54,251 bases of DNA, taken from Pelagibacteraceae bacterium. GTDB taxonomy: Bacteria; Pseudomonadota; Alphaproteobacteria; Pelagibacterales; Pelagibacteraceae. The translations under genes were made by a program, and so were the position numbers. The notes beneath the pieces were generated by a model. The model saw nothing but the letters and a program-made list of their open reading frames with translations, did not search any database and was not told the origin of the DNA. Numbering within the stretch: position 1 is the first letter of the stretch; every line of letters begins with the position of its first letter. The stretch covers positions 1 to 54,251 of the forward strand of contig VTPP01000005.1 in assembly GCA_008638225.1 (NCBI GenBank), read 5' to 3'. Below, piece by piece: positions 27,956 to 36,591 of the stretch.

Positions 27956-29183
27956 GTTAAAAAAAGGAGTTTTATTAATAGATCAGCATGACAAAAACTA
28001 TATGTACGGCGGAAAGTTTGGTGGAAACTTCATACCTGAAACATTAAAAAAACCAATTGAAGATCTAACAAATTTATTCGGAAGACTTCGATATGACAAA
28101 AATTTTATCAAGGAAAGAGATTATTATTTTAAAAACTACGTTGGTGCTCCGACCCCTTTTATAAAATTAGAAAATTTAACAAAACATTTGGGCGGCGCTC
28201 AGGTATATGCAAAAGTTGTATCTAAAGCTAACGGCGGAGCACATAAAATTTATAATGCTGTAGTACATGCCTTAATCTGCAAACGTGCTGGTAAAAAATA
28301 TATTGTTGGAGATACTGGTGCTGGATATGCAGGAAAAATGCTTAGTATGGCTGCTAAAAAATTTGGTCTTAAATGCAAAATTTTTATGGGTGCAAAAGAT
28401 ATTAAAAGACAAAAGCCTAACTGTGATGCTATGCGAAAAAATGGTGCGGAAATTGTTCCTGTGTATTCAGGAAGTCAGACTTTAGTAGATGCAGTAAGCG
28501 AATGCATGAGATACTGGGTATCTAATTGCGACACAACTCATATGGCGGTTGGTAGCACTGTCGGTCCTAATATTTTTATTAAAATTTGTGCTTGGAGCAC
28601 AGCGCAGATTTCCAGGGAACTAATAGTTCAATTAAAAGAGGAGTTTGGCGGAGTACCAAAAAAATTAAAATTAATTAATTGCGTTGGCGGAGGTAGCTCT
28701 GCTGCTGGATTTTGGAATGAGTTTATAGATTATAACAAATCGCAAGTTGAATTGATTGGAGTTGAGGCTGGTGGACCAAAAAATAGCAAATTACATGCTG
28801 CACCCCTCACCTTTGGATCTAAAATTGGAATCCTGCATGGTGCTGCTCAATATGTTATTCAAGATAAAGATGGTCAAATAGGAGAAACATCATCTATCAG
28901 TGCTGGCTTGGATTACCCTGGTATTTCACCTCTTCATTGTTTTTTAAAAGATACAAAACGAGCAAGATATACTTCCGCTTCTGATGAAGAGGCGCTTCAA
29001 GCATATAAATTAGTTTCTAAATTAGAGGATTTATCTCCCTCTTTAGAACCATCACATGCATTTGCAGAAGCAATTAAAATTGCTCCCAAACTAAGTAAGG
29101 ATACAATTATTTGTGTAAATAGTTGCGGTGATGCCAAGAAAGATAGAGCTATTATTACAAAAAGACTGGGATTTTTTAGATGA
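27948..29183 (+). CDS. trpB: Tryptophan synthase beta chain, divergent active site
   Basis: This 411-aa PLP enzyme aligns over its full length with TrpB: KFGGNFIPETL, PLP-Lys100 in GGAHK (Salmonella K87), Arg154 (R141), GGGSSAAG phosphate loop, SAGLDYP (D305) and LEPSHA (E350). Several usually invariant residues differ. Asp122 replaces catalytic E109. GDTGAGYAG replaces ETGAGQHG, so Q114 and H115 are Tyr and Ala. Val180 replaces K167, HPYP after the GPx turn is lost, and Cys replaces S377. It sits in a normal trpF-trpB-trpA order with an ATGA overlap to trpA. It is either a fast-evolved TrpB or one with altered chemistry. ATG 27948 is preferred over TTG 27939. Confidence 0.88.
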   Translation: MLKLKKGVLLIDQHDKNYMYGGKFGGNFIPETLKKPIEDLTNLFGRLRYDKNFIKERDYYFKNYVGAPTPFIKLENLTKHLGGAQVYAKVVSKANGGAHKIYNAVVHALICKRAGKKYIVGDTGAGYAGKMLSMAAKKFGLKCKIFMGAKDIKRQKPNCDAMRKNGAEIVPVYSGSQTLVDAVSECMRYWVSNCDTTHMAVGSTVGPNIFIKICAWSTAQISRELIVQLKEEFGGVPKKLKLINCVGGGSSAAGFWNEFIDYNKSQVELIGVEAGGPKNSKLHAAPLTFGSKIGILHGAAQYVIQDKDGQIGETSSISAGLDYPGISPLHCFLKDTKRARYTSASDEEALQAYKLVSKLEDLSPSLEPSHAFAEAIKIAPKLSKDTIICVNSCGDAKKDRAIITKRLGFFR

Positions 29184-29980
29184 TATCAAAAATTAATTTA
29201 GCTTTTTCTCAGTGCAAAAAAGAAAATAGACCTGCTTTACTCACCTATACTGTTGCTGGTGATAATACTAAAAAAAAATCACTAGAAATTTTAAATGCAA
29301 TTGCTCCTTATGTAGATATTCTTGAAATTGGAATTCCTCACAATACTCCAGTTGCAGATGGCGGACAAATTCAAACTAGTGCTTATCGGGCTATTAAGAA
29401 TGGGATTAAAGTAAAAGATATTTTTAAAATCGTAAAACAATTTAAAAAAAATAATTTAAATAAACCTGTTATTTTAATGGGTTACTATAATACTATTTTT
29501 CAACTAGGAGAAAGATCATTCTTAAAACATTGCAAACGATCAGATGTAGATGGATTAATTGTGGTAGACTTGCCGTGGCCAGAAAATAAAAATTTTGCCA
29601 ACAAATGCAAAAAGCAATCTATTAATTTTATACAACTTCTCTCTCCTACTACATCAGATATCCGAATGAAAAATATTATTAAAGACTCTCATGATATGGT
29701 TTATTACATTAGTATGCTATCCACTACTGGTGGTAGACTCAAAGTTTCTGCAAAAGAGATTTTAAAAAATTATAATAAAATCAAAAAAATTAATCCTAAA
29801 CAGAATGTAGTCATTGGTTTTGGTATTACTGAAAAAACAATTTCCTCTTTAACTAAGGCTGATGGCCTAGTTGTGGGATCAGCTCTTTGCAAGACTATTA
29901 GCGGCGCTTTGAGCAGAGGTACAAATCCTGTTCGAACGGCCGAGAATATGGTAAAAAAACTAAGATCTAAAATTATATGA
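29180..29980 (+). CDS. trpA: Tryptophan synthase alpha chain, divergent interface
   Basis: This 266-aa TIM barrel cleaves indole-glycerol-3-P. The two catalytic acids are retained at the Salmonella numbers: Glu49 (ILEIGIP) and Asp60 (PVADGG). Tyr175-, Thr183- and phosphate-site equivalents (GFGI, VVGSAL) are also present. The loop normally spelled PFSDPxADGPT reads PHNTPVADGGQ, so Asp56, the partner of TrpB K167, is Thr. Loop 6 has Met and Ser where R179 and G181 are expected. Overlaps of 4 nt with trpB and with accD show tight coupling. Confidence 0.9.
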   Translation: MISKINLAFSQCKKENRPALLTYTVAGDNTKKKSLEILNAIAPYVDILEIGIPHNTPVADGGQIQTSAYRAIKNGIKVKDIFKIVKQFKKNNLNKPVILMGYYNTIFQLGERSFLKHCKRSDVDGLIVVDLPWPENKNFANKCKKQSINFIQLLSPTTSDIRMKNIIKDSHDMVYYISMLSTTGGRLKVSAKEILKNYNKIKKINPKQNVVIGFGITEKTISSLTKADGLVVGSALCKTISGALSRGTNPVRTAENMVKKLRSKII

Positions 29981-30918
29981 GCTGGATAGAAAAAATTTCA
30001 AAAAAATTAAAACCAAAGTTAGATAATTTATTTAGAAGAAAATCTAGCATCCCTGATAATCTTTGGACTAGTTGTGCTGCATGTTCCGACATAATTTATA
30101 AAGAAGATATTGAAAATAACTTATACTGCTGTACCAAGTGTCAAGAACCTCAGCAAATTTTACCTAGACAAAGATTTGAAATTCTTTTTGATGAAGGAAC
30201 ATTTGAAGAATTAGAAACTCCGCGCTTAAGCTCTGATCCATTACATTGGAAAGATATTACGCCTTATAAAGATAAAGTTAAGGCAGCTAGACAAAAATTT
30301 AATCAAAGACATGCTGCTTTAGTTGCAACCGGTAATATTAAAAACATAAAAACAGTTGTGTATTGCATGAACCAAAAATTTCTCGGTGGCTCTGTAGGAA
30401 TTGAAGAGGGAGAAGCGTTTGTTTTCGCTTGTAAATACGCAGTGGAGCAAAACATTCCTTTTATTGCTTTTCCACAAACTGGTGGCCAAAAAATGCAACA
30501 CTCTGCGTATGCTTTAATGCAAATGCCAAAATCAATTATTGGTTTACAGATGTTAGAAGAAAAGGGAATTCCTGCAATTATCATGGCAACTAGTCCTGTT
30601 GCTGGAGGAGTTACTGCAAGTTGGTTTTATGGTCCATCTGTATTTGTGTTTGCAGAATCGGAGCATACAAAAATTATGTTTGCAGGTCCTAATGTTATTA
30701 AAAGAACTATTGGTGAAGATTTGCCAGATGGATTCCAAACGGCTGGATATTTATTAAAAAAAGGTTTTGTAGATAGAATTATTCATAGAAAAAATCATAG
30801 AGAAGAGCTTAGTAATTTGTTATCGATACTACTTAATTTAAAAAATACACAGGCAACAAGCTCCCTAGATGCAACCGACGAAAATCCAATTTCTTCTCAA
30901 CAGACTTTATCAGCTTAA
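29977..30918 (+). CDS. accD: Acetyl-CoA carboxylase carboxyltransferase beta subunit
   Basis: This 313-aa crotonase-fold subunit of ACC has an N-terminal zinc ribbon CAAC ... CTKC (about residues 37-56). It transfers CO2 from biotin to acetyl-CoA with AccA. The body aligns with AccD (FLGGSVGIEEGEA, MQMPKS, FAGPNVIKRTIGEDLPDGFQ). The signature SGGARMQEG reads TGGQKMQHS and TDPTxGGVSASF reads TSPVAGGVTASW, so it is rather divergent. The 3' end overlaps folC by 50 nt in another frame, an unusually long overlap for this genome. Confidence 0.9.
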   Translation: MSWIEKISKKLKPKLDNLFRRKSSIPDNLWTSCAACSDIIYKEDIENNLYCCTKCQEPQQILPRQRFEILFDEGTFEELETPRLSSDPLHWKDITPYKDKVKAARQKFNQRHAALVATGNIKNIKTVVYCMNQKFLGGSVGIEEGEAFVFACKYAVEQNIPFIAFPQTGGQKMQHSAYALMQMPKSIIGLQMLEEKGIPAIIMATSPVAGGVTASWFYGPSVFVFAESEHTKIMFAGPNVIKRTIGEDLPDGFQTAGYLLKKGFVDRIIHRKNHREELSNLLSILLNLKNTQATSSLDATDENPISSQQTLSA

Positions 30919-32152
30919 TCCTCCAACTAGGATCGAACTCACTTTAGACAGAATTAAAAGATTACTCAAAGATCTTAATAATCCAGAACAAAAGCTATCA
31001 AACATTATTACTGTTACTGGAACCAATGGTAAAGGAAGTACATGTGAATATTTAAAAAATATTTTAAAAGAACATGGTCATTCTGTACATGTCTACACAA
31101 GTCCGCATATTGTAAAATTTAATGAAAGAATTTTTCTAAACGATCGTTTTATAACAGATGATGAATTTGAAACATTGGTTTACGAAGTAGATAATGCGAA
31201 TAATAATCAAGACATAACTTTTTTTGAATTCATAACTGCTGTAGCTTTTCTAGCGTTTTCAAAACAACAAGCAGATTATCATATTATTGAAACTGGGCTT
31301 GGAGGGATTGGCGATAGTACCAATGTATTTAATAAACCAGTAGCGCAGATTTTAACATCTATCTCAAATGATCATTTAGAATATTTAGGTCCAACCCTAA
31401 AAGATATTGTTCGAAATAAATGTGGAATTATTAAAGATAACACTACTATTATTATTTCAAAGCAAACTTTTGAAGTTATGGGCTACATTGATAATGAATT
31501 AAAAAAAAATGCTTCAAGAAAATTAATTCTTTCTGAAGATTACCAAGTAAGTCATGAGGCTAATAATATGATCTATCAAGATGACTTTGGCCTGATGGAT
31601 CTAAAGATGCCAAAAATGAAAGGCAAGTTTCAACTAGAGAATGCAGCAACAGCTATTCAGGCATTACGAGCGATCGGTCTTACTCTTAATATTTCCAAAA
31701 CCTCGGAAGCTTTAAGCAAAACAGAACTCCCCGCAAGAATTCAAGAAATTACTAAAGGAAATTTAAGAAATCATGTTCATGATGAAAACAGATTAATTAT
31801 TGACGGGTCACACAATAAAGATGGAGGTAAAGAATTGGCTGAATATTTGTCAAGCATACAAGAAAAGAAAAGAATTTATTTTGTACTTGGCATGCTCACC
31901 TCTAAAGATTTAAAGGCTTACCTAGAAAATTTCTCAAGTTTAGTAACTGAAATTAAGGCAGTAAAGTTAAGAGAAAATTTCTATGAAACGGATGAAATAA
32001 TAAAAGTTGCAAGAGAACTTGGCATTCATGCAAATCCAACCAAAAATGTAGCAAGCGGCCTTGCTCAGCTGGCACTGCAAGATCCTGAAAGTATTATTGT
32101 TGTTTGCGGAAGCTTGTATTTATCGGGAGCTGCATTAGAATTAAATATATGA
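30869..32152 (+). CDS. folC: Folylpolyglutamate/dihydrofolate synthase
   Basis: This 427-aa Mur-ligase-fold enzyme has P-loop VTGTNGKGSTCEYL, the YTSPHIVKFNERI segment, ETGLGGIGDSTN, NDHLEYLG and the C-terminal DGSHNKDGG. It forms dihydrofolate and adds glutamates to folates. The start ATG lies within accD. A downstream ATG choice would remove family-typical N-terminal residues, so the 50-nt overlap is probably real. It ends in an ATGA overlap with the phosphatase gene. Confidence 0.92.
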   Translation: MQPTKIQFLLNRLYQLNPPTRIELTLDRIKRLLKDLNNPEQKLSNIITVTGTNGKGSTCEYLKNILKEHGHSVHVYTSPHIVKFNERIFLNDRFITDDEFETLVYEVDNANNNQDITFFEFITAVAFLAFSKQQADYHIIETGLGGIGDSTNVFNKPVAQILTSISNDHLEYLGPTLKDIVRNKCGIIKDNTTIIISKQTFEVMGYIDNELKKNASRKLILSEDYQVSHEANNMIYQDDFGLMDLKMPKMKGKFQLENAATAIQALRAIGLTLNISKTSEALSKTELPARIQEITKGNLRNHVHDENRLIIDGSHNKDGGKELAEYLSSIQEKKRIYFVLGMLTSKDLKAYLENFSSLVTEIKAVKLRENFYETDEIIKVARELGIHANPTKNVASGLAQLALQDPESIIVVCGSLYLSGAALELNI

Positions 32153-32700
32153 AAAAACTATTTACCTTTATTTTTTTACTTCTTATTCCGCACATCTCTT
32201 ATGCAAATGAAGCTGGCTGGAAACTGTTACAAGATGGAGGAAAAATTGTTTGGATAAGACATGCAATCACAACACCATCATGTTGCGGAGACCCAGATAA
32301 TTTAAAAATTGATGATAGATCTACTCAAAGAAACCTTGGCGCTGAGGGAATAAAGCAAAGCAAAAAAATTGGCGAATTGTTTAAAAAAAATAATATTCAA
32401 ATCGATCAGGTTTTAACATCACAATTTGAAAGATGTCGTGACACAGCAAAATATGCATTTGGAGATTATAAAGATTTTTCTGCCCTTAATTCATTCTTTA
32501 GAGAAGGAATTGGATCAAATGCACAAAGACAATTAAGAGAAATAAAAGAGTTTGTGCAAAACTGGAATAGTAAGAAGAACTTGGTTTTTGTTACTCACCA
32601 GGTTGTAATCAGTAATTCAATAAATGAAACCGTCTCTTCAGGTGAGATGGTGATAACTGATAAAAATATGAAAGTATTGGCAAGAATACCTACGTTGTAA
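32149..32700 (+). CDS. Exported histidine phosphatase family protein
   Basis: This 183-aa protein has an N-terminal signal peptide (MKKLFTFIFLLLIPHISYANE), so it is probably periplasmic. The catalytic motif is IVWIRHAITTP (RHA for RHG), FERCRDTAKYAF carries the second Arg and THQVV the distal His. CCGDP near residue 45 is an extra cysteine pair. The start is set at ATG 32149 by the 4-nt overlap with folC and by the signal peptide. The substrate is unknown. It is the last gene of the plus-strand train and abuts the trxA stop with zero spacing. Confidence 0.85.
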   Translation: MKKLFTFIFLLLIPHISYANEAGWKLLQDGGKIVWIRHAITTPSCCGDPDNLKIDDRSTQRNLGAEGIKQSKKIGELFKKNNIQIDQVLTSQFERCRDTAKYAFGDYKDFSALNSFFREGIGSNAQRQLREIKEFVQNWNSKKNLVFVTHQVVISNSINETVSSGEMVITDKNMKVLARIPTL

Positions 32701-33024
32701 TTATCGTACCTTACTATCTAACCACTCTTTAATATTTGCTTTGGAAGCAGCGCCAACTTTAGTATCAATTAATTGTCCTCCACTAAAAAGAAGCATCGTT
32801 GGTATTCCACGCACTCCATATTTAGTCGGTGTATTCGGGGCATCATCAATATTATGTTTGGCAATGACAAGTTTATCCGCCATCTCATCCGACAATTCTT
32901 CTAAGACTGGACCAACCATTTTACAAGGACCGCACCATTCAGCCCAAAAATCAACAAGCACAGGCTTATCGGATTTTAGTACTTGGTTTTCAAAATTGTC
33001 GTCATTTACTTGTTTTGTTGCCAT
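32701..33024 (-). CDS. trxA: Thioredoxin
   Basis: This 107-aa thioredoxin-fold protein has active site WCGPCK in DFWAEWCGPCKMVGP, the cis-Pro motif RGIPTMLLF and a full set of core residues, and lacks a signal peptide, so it is the cytoplasmic disulfide reductant. It has a clear AGGAG Shine-Dalgarno 7 nt before the ATG. It is convergent with and directly abutting the phosphatase gene. Confidence 0.97.
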   Translation of the reverse strand: MATKQVNDDNFENQVLKSDKPVLVDFWAEWCGPCKMVGPVLEELSDEMADKLVIAKHNIDDAPNTPTKYGVRGIPTMLLFSGGQLIDTKVGAASKANIKEWLDSKVR

Positions 33025-33078
33025 AAAGAATCTCCTAAATTTATATGAGCAAGTTAAGCATCTATCTCAAATTGTCAA

Positions 33079-34500
33079 CTAGGCGTCTTGATATTTGTTT
33101 TCAATCTCTTCTAGAAATTTATTAAGATCATTCATCATTCCAAGTCTCTCTTGATCATCTGCCTCTTCGTATTTAACTCTTAAGTTATCAAGTTCATTAT
33201 AAGCCTTAGGAATTGTATTCCACTTTTCATCATTAGTACTCAAAATTTGCTTAGCAATAGCTCTATGAATTTCATTATACATGTCTTTAGGTAATATAGA
33301 TGGATTTTCCTCATAAATTAATCGTTTAGCAAAATAATTGAAACGAGCATCCTTAAATTTATCTGCAACAAATAACTTATCTTTCCATTCTGACTGATGA
33401 AATTCTTTCATATTTGATTTATCTTGCTCGGATGCAAAACCACCTGAGTAAATAGATTCTTCAGCTTCAACATCTAACTGCGAATCTAAATCATCTTTTT
33501 CTTGAGCTTCCTCTTCCAAAACTCTAGAAACTTTCTTTTTAAATTCCTCATTGTTTTGTAAAATTTCAGCTCTCTCCATCAACTTCTTAATTCCTAACTG
33601 TTTGTATCCATCAAAATTTTCTCCAAATTTTGGATTCATGATTATGGGATGCTTATTATTTTTAACAGATCTTATAATTTTTGGACTTTTTTTCATTGCC
33701 TCTTTTAAATCTTGCATACTCATATTAAGATAAATATTAGGATCTTCTTTTAAATCAAAACATTGAGGCCAATTATACTTTGGATGGAAACATAAAAAAG
33801 TAACAACATACGGTCTTGCTTTTCCATAAAAATATTCATTGAAACAAAATAGCTTTTCATTTTGAACAATAGTATTTACTTCCGATTTGCTGGTTGTCAT
33901 TAGACTAGATTTCCACACGGCTGGTGCTTTGTTTGCAATAATTTTGGCAATTCCAATTGTTGCAATAACGTCACCTATTGCATCATGTGCATTTCCATGT
34001 TCAATTCCATTCAATGGCGCAAGTTGGTCTAACTTAAATACAGCATTACCCTTATCACTTGTTGGAGTTTTAACGCAGTCTGGATAATAAAGATGAGCAG
34101 TTCTGATTAAGCCCAAAATATCTCCACGTTTATTTCCATCAAACTGAGTGAGATAAGGGTCATTCAGAGTTTTAAATAATGTTTTTCTCAGAAATTCTTC
34201 ATCAAAACCTATTGAATTATATCCAATAAAAATTGAAGGTGTCCATTTTTTGAAAGTTTGTAACATCTGATTTACCAAACCGTAATGAGATAAATTAGTT
34301 TTTCTAAGCATGTCAGGTGTTGTTTTGTTAACCAAAAGTGCTCCTGGCTCAGGAACTAATCCTGGTCTTAAACTACATTTTGCTTCAAATCTGTCCAATT
34401 CCTGGAATTCTGCATTTACTAATACAGCACCAACCTGAATAATCTGATCCCAAGTTCCCGACCTACCTGTGGTTTCAAAATCATAAAATGCGTAGTTCAT
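33079..34500 (-). CDS. sbcB: Exodeoxyribonuclease I-like (SbcB) exonuclease
   Basis: This 473-aa DEDDh exonuclease has YAFYDFETTGRSGTWDQIIQ (motif I), IGYNSIGFDEEFL (motif II) and NAHDAIGDVIATI (motif III), in the ExoI spelling with WDQI. The C-terminal part carries an ExoI-like extension with EENPSILPKDMYNEIHRAIA. It degrades ssDNA 3'-5' in recombination and mismatch repair. ExoI is best known from gammaproteobacteria. It overlaps rmuC by 4 nt, so the two are co-translated as a DNA-end-processing pair. Confidence 0.88.
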   Translation of the reverse strand: MNYAFYDFETTGRSGTWDQIIQVGAVLVNAEFQELDRFEAKCSLRPGLVPEPGALLVNKTTPDMLRKTNLSHYGLVNQMLQTFKKWTPSIFIGYNSIGFDEEFLRKTLFKTLNDPYLTQFDGNKRGDILGLIRTAHLYYPDCVKTPTSDKGNAVFKLDQLAPLNGIEHGNAHDAIGDVIATIGIAKIIANKAPAVWKSSLMTTSKSEVNTIVQNEKLFCFNEYFYGKARPYVVTFLCFHPKYNWPQCFDLKEDPNIYLNMSMQDLKEAMKKSPKIIRSVKNNKHPIIMNPKFGENFDGYKQLGIKKLMERAEILQNNEEFKKKVSRVLEEEAQEKDDLDSQLDVEAEESIYSGGFASEQDKSNMKEFHQSEWKDKLFVADKFKDARFNYFAKRLIYEENPSILPKDMYNEIHRAIAKQILSTNDEKWNTIPKAYNELDNLRVKYEEADDQERLGMMNDLNKFLEEIENKYQDA

Positions 34501-35417
34501 TCTTTATCTTTTTCAATCCTCTCAATATTAATACCTTCGATCTCTTCTATTTTTTCAGCTCTACGCTGAATTTTTTCTGCTGAAACTTTTATATTTCTAA
34601 ATTGATCTGCTACTAAATTAAATTTCTTTTCAACATCTTCTGTTCTTTCTACTAGTCTTCCAATATCTTTTCCTATTAAGCCTATCTCTTTAATAATTAA
34701 TTGAGCCTTTTTTGTCATTTCCGAGTCTTTTAAAAATACACGCAAAGTATTTAACAACCCCCAAAGATAAGATGGGGATACAATTAGAACATTTTTTTCT
34801 CTAGCTTTTTGCATCAAATCAATTTCACTATCAATTATAGATCGATAAACAGATTCAGATCTTATAAACATAATTGCGTGGGGAGCCGTCTCTCCTGAAA
34901 TAATATAATCTTCAGATATTTTTTTAACATTTTTCATTACGTCTTCTTCAAATAATTTTTTAAATTTTTTAATTTCTTCATCATTTTCTGCTGCAACGTA
35001 ATTTTTAAAATTTTCGAGAACAAATTTAGAGTCAATGCAAATTCTAGAATTTGCATCACCAAAATCTATCAAGCAATCTACTCTTTTATTATTACTTAGT
35101 GTTTCTTGAAACTTTAAGTATTGTTTAGGAAGTCTATCTTTAAGTAATTTTTCTAATTCAACTTCCGAAAAAGCTCCACGCTCTTGTCTGTCATTTAACA
35201 TCCCTTGAAAATTTTTAAATGTACTATCTATGGAAGACTGCATTGTATTCATATTTTTTGCCGCCTCTTCTAATTTTACAAAACGCTCCATTAGGTTTGA
35301 TAGTTGTGTGCTCAAAACTTCGTTGCCTGATGAATTGTTTTTTTTACTAGTAGCTAACAAATAACCGATAAAAGCTATTACAATTACACATGTAGTAATA
35401 AGAAGTATTTCATTCAT
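34497..35417 (-). CDS. rmuC: DNA recombination protein RmuC
   Basis: This 306-aa protein has an N-terminal membrane segment (about residues 3-22), a short coiled coil, then the RmuC nuclease-like domain: GAFSEVELEKLLKDRLPKQY, VDCLIDFGD, CIDSKF, IMFIRSESVYRSII, VLIVSPSYLWGLLNTLR. RmuC limits DNA inversions and rearrangement in E. coli. It is shorter than the ~475-aa E. coli protein, mainly in the coiled coil. It is the first gene of the rmuC-sbcB pair. Confidence 0.92.
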   Translation of the reverse strand: MNEILLITTCVIVIAFIGYLLATSKKNNSSGNEVLSTQLSNLMERFVKLEEAAKNMNTMQSSIDSTFKNFQGMLNDRQERGAFSEVELEKLLKDRLPKQYLKFQETLSNNKRVDCLIDFGDANSRICIDSKFVLENFKNYVAAENDEEIKKFKKLFEEDVMKNVKKISEDYIISGETAPHAIMFIRSESVYRSIIDSEIDLMQKAREKNVLIVSPSYLWGLLNTLRVFLKDSEMTKKAQLIIKEIGLIGKDIGRLVERTEDVEKKFNLVADQFRNIKVSAEKIQRRAEKIEEIEGINIERIEKDKE

Positions 35418-35579
35418 AGTTTTTTATTTGTATGAGAAAAATATAAGAGATTAATTAATCACTAACAATTAGCTTCCCAATACAATGTTTGCCAATTTAG
35501 GTCTTTTTAGACTAACATGATTCTTTTACCGTTGTAAAACAATGATAATTTGGGTTCGTTTTTCTCGGTACTAGAATTT
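35418..35579. other. Non-coding gap upstream of rmuC
   Basis: AT-rich sequence between the rmuC start and the 41-aa ORF stop, expected to hold the rmuC promoter. I find no convincing hexamer pair, repeat or RNA fold. Confidence 0.4.
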
Positions 35580-35705
35580 TCACTTATTATCTTTAAGAAT
35601 TTTTTGCAAATTTTTAAGCCTTTTTTTTCCTCTGGCTTTTCTTTGTTTGTGAATTTTATCTAATTCTTGTCGCTTAAGAATTAGTTTTTTCATATCTAAC
35701 TTCAT
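35580..35705 (-). CDS. Possible 41-aa basic protein
   Basis: The ORF begins at the ATG immediately after the TAA of the CDF transporter gene and encodes a short protein rich in Lys and Arg (MKLDMKKLILKRQELDKIHK at the start). It could be translated by stop-start coupling. There is no homology I recognise and no independent Shine-Dalgarno. It may equally be chance in an A-rich strand. Confidence 0.35.
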   Translation of the reverse strand: MKLDMKKLILKRQELDKIHKQRKARGKKRLKNLQKILKDNK

Positions 35706-36572
35706 TTAAACTGGATCCACGTGGGACATCACATTAAGCACCGCTGGCATACTAGTCATAACCGCAAGTCTTGCTGCAACAGCTATATCATGACCCTCCC
35801 TAACGCTTATGTTGGCGTCTACTTCAATATGCACATCTACTAAAATCATATCTCCCATTTTTCTTGTTTTAAGATCATGAATACCTTTTACTCCCTTAGT
35901 CTCTAAAATAATATTTGTTATTTGTTTATCTTCTTCAAGCGACACTGAGCGATCCATTAAATCGTGAAGTGCATCCCAAGAAAAACCCCACCCCATTTTA
36001 ACGATCATTAATCCTACAACTAAAGCAGCAATGATATCAAAAACACCATAGCCGAATAATGCTCCGACAATACCAATGGCCACTACAAAAGATGAAGCAG
36101 CATCTGATCTTGCATGCCAAGAGTTTGCAATCAGCATCGCTGATTTTACTTGTTCGCCAACATGCAGCATATATCTAAATAGCAATTCCTTAATAACCAA
36201 GGCGCCTAAAGCGACCCACAGTGCGATTATTTTAATTTCAACAATTTCATCTGAGTATGCAATTTTATAACCTGCGTGCCAGATCATTAAAATTCCAACT
36301 CCAATTAAAGATAGTCCTATAAAAGCAGTTGCTGCTGTTTCGTATCTATAGTGGCCGTAGTGATGATCTTCATCTGGATCTTTGCTGCTATGCTTATTTG
36401 CAATTAAAACAACAATGTCTGAAACTAAATCAGAAAAAGAATGTATTCCGTCGGCAATTAAACCTTGAGATCCTGAAAAAAAACCGGTTACAATTTGAAA
36501 CGTTCCAAGACACAAATTAACAAAAACGCTAACTAAAGTACTTTTCTTAGCAGCCGTGTGTTTCTCAATCAT
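35706..36572 (-). CDS. Cation diffusion facilitator transporter
   Basis: This 288-aa inner-membrane CDF protein exports divalent metal (Zn, Fe or Mn class). It has about six TM segments, metal-site motifs ADGIHSFSDLVSD (HxxxD-type) in TM2 and NSWHARSDAASS in TM5, the HHYGHYRYE loop, and a C-terminal cytoplasmic dimerisation domain (VHIEVDANISVREGHDIA, VMSHVDPV). Metal specificity cannot be read safely. It is on the minus strand, 19 nt from the exonuclease stop. Confidence 0.92.
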   Translation of the reverse strand: MIEKHTAAKKSTLVSVFVNLCLGTFQIVTGFFSGSQGLIADGIHSFSDLVSDIVVLIANKHSSKDPDEDHHYGHYRYETAATAFIGLSLIGVGILMIWHAGYKIAYSDEIVEIKIIALWVALGALVIKELLFRYMLHVGEQVKSAMLIANSWHARSDAASSFVVAIGIVGALFGYGVFDIIAALVVGLMIVKMGWGFSWDALHDLMDRSVSLEEDKQITNIILETKGVKGIHDLKTRKMGDMILVDVHIEVDANISVREGHDIAVAARLAVMTSMPAVLNVMSHVDPV

Positions 36573-36591
36573 ATCGTAATATTATATTTAC

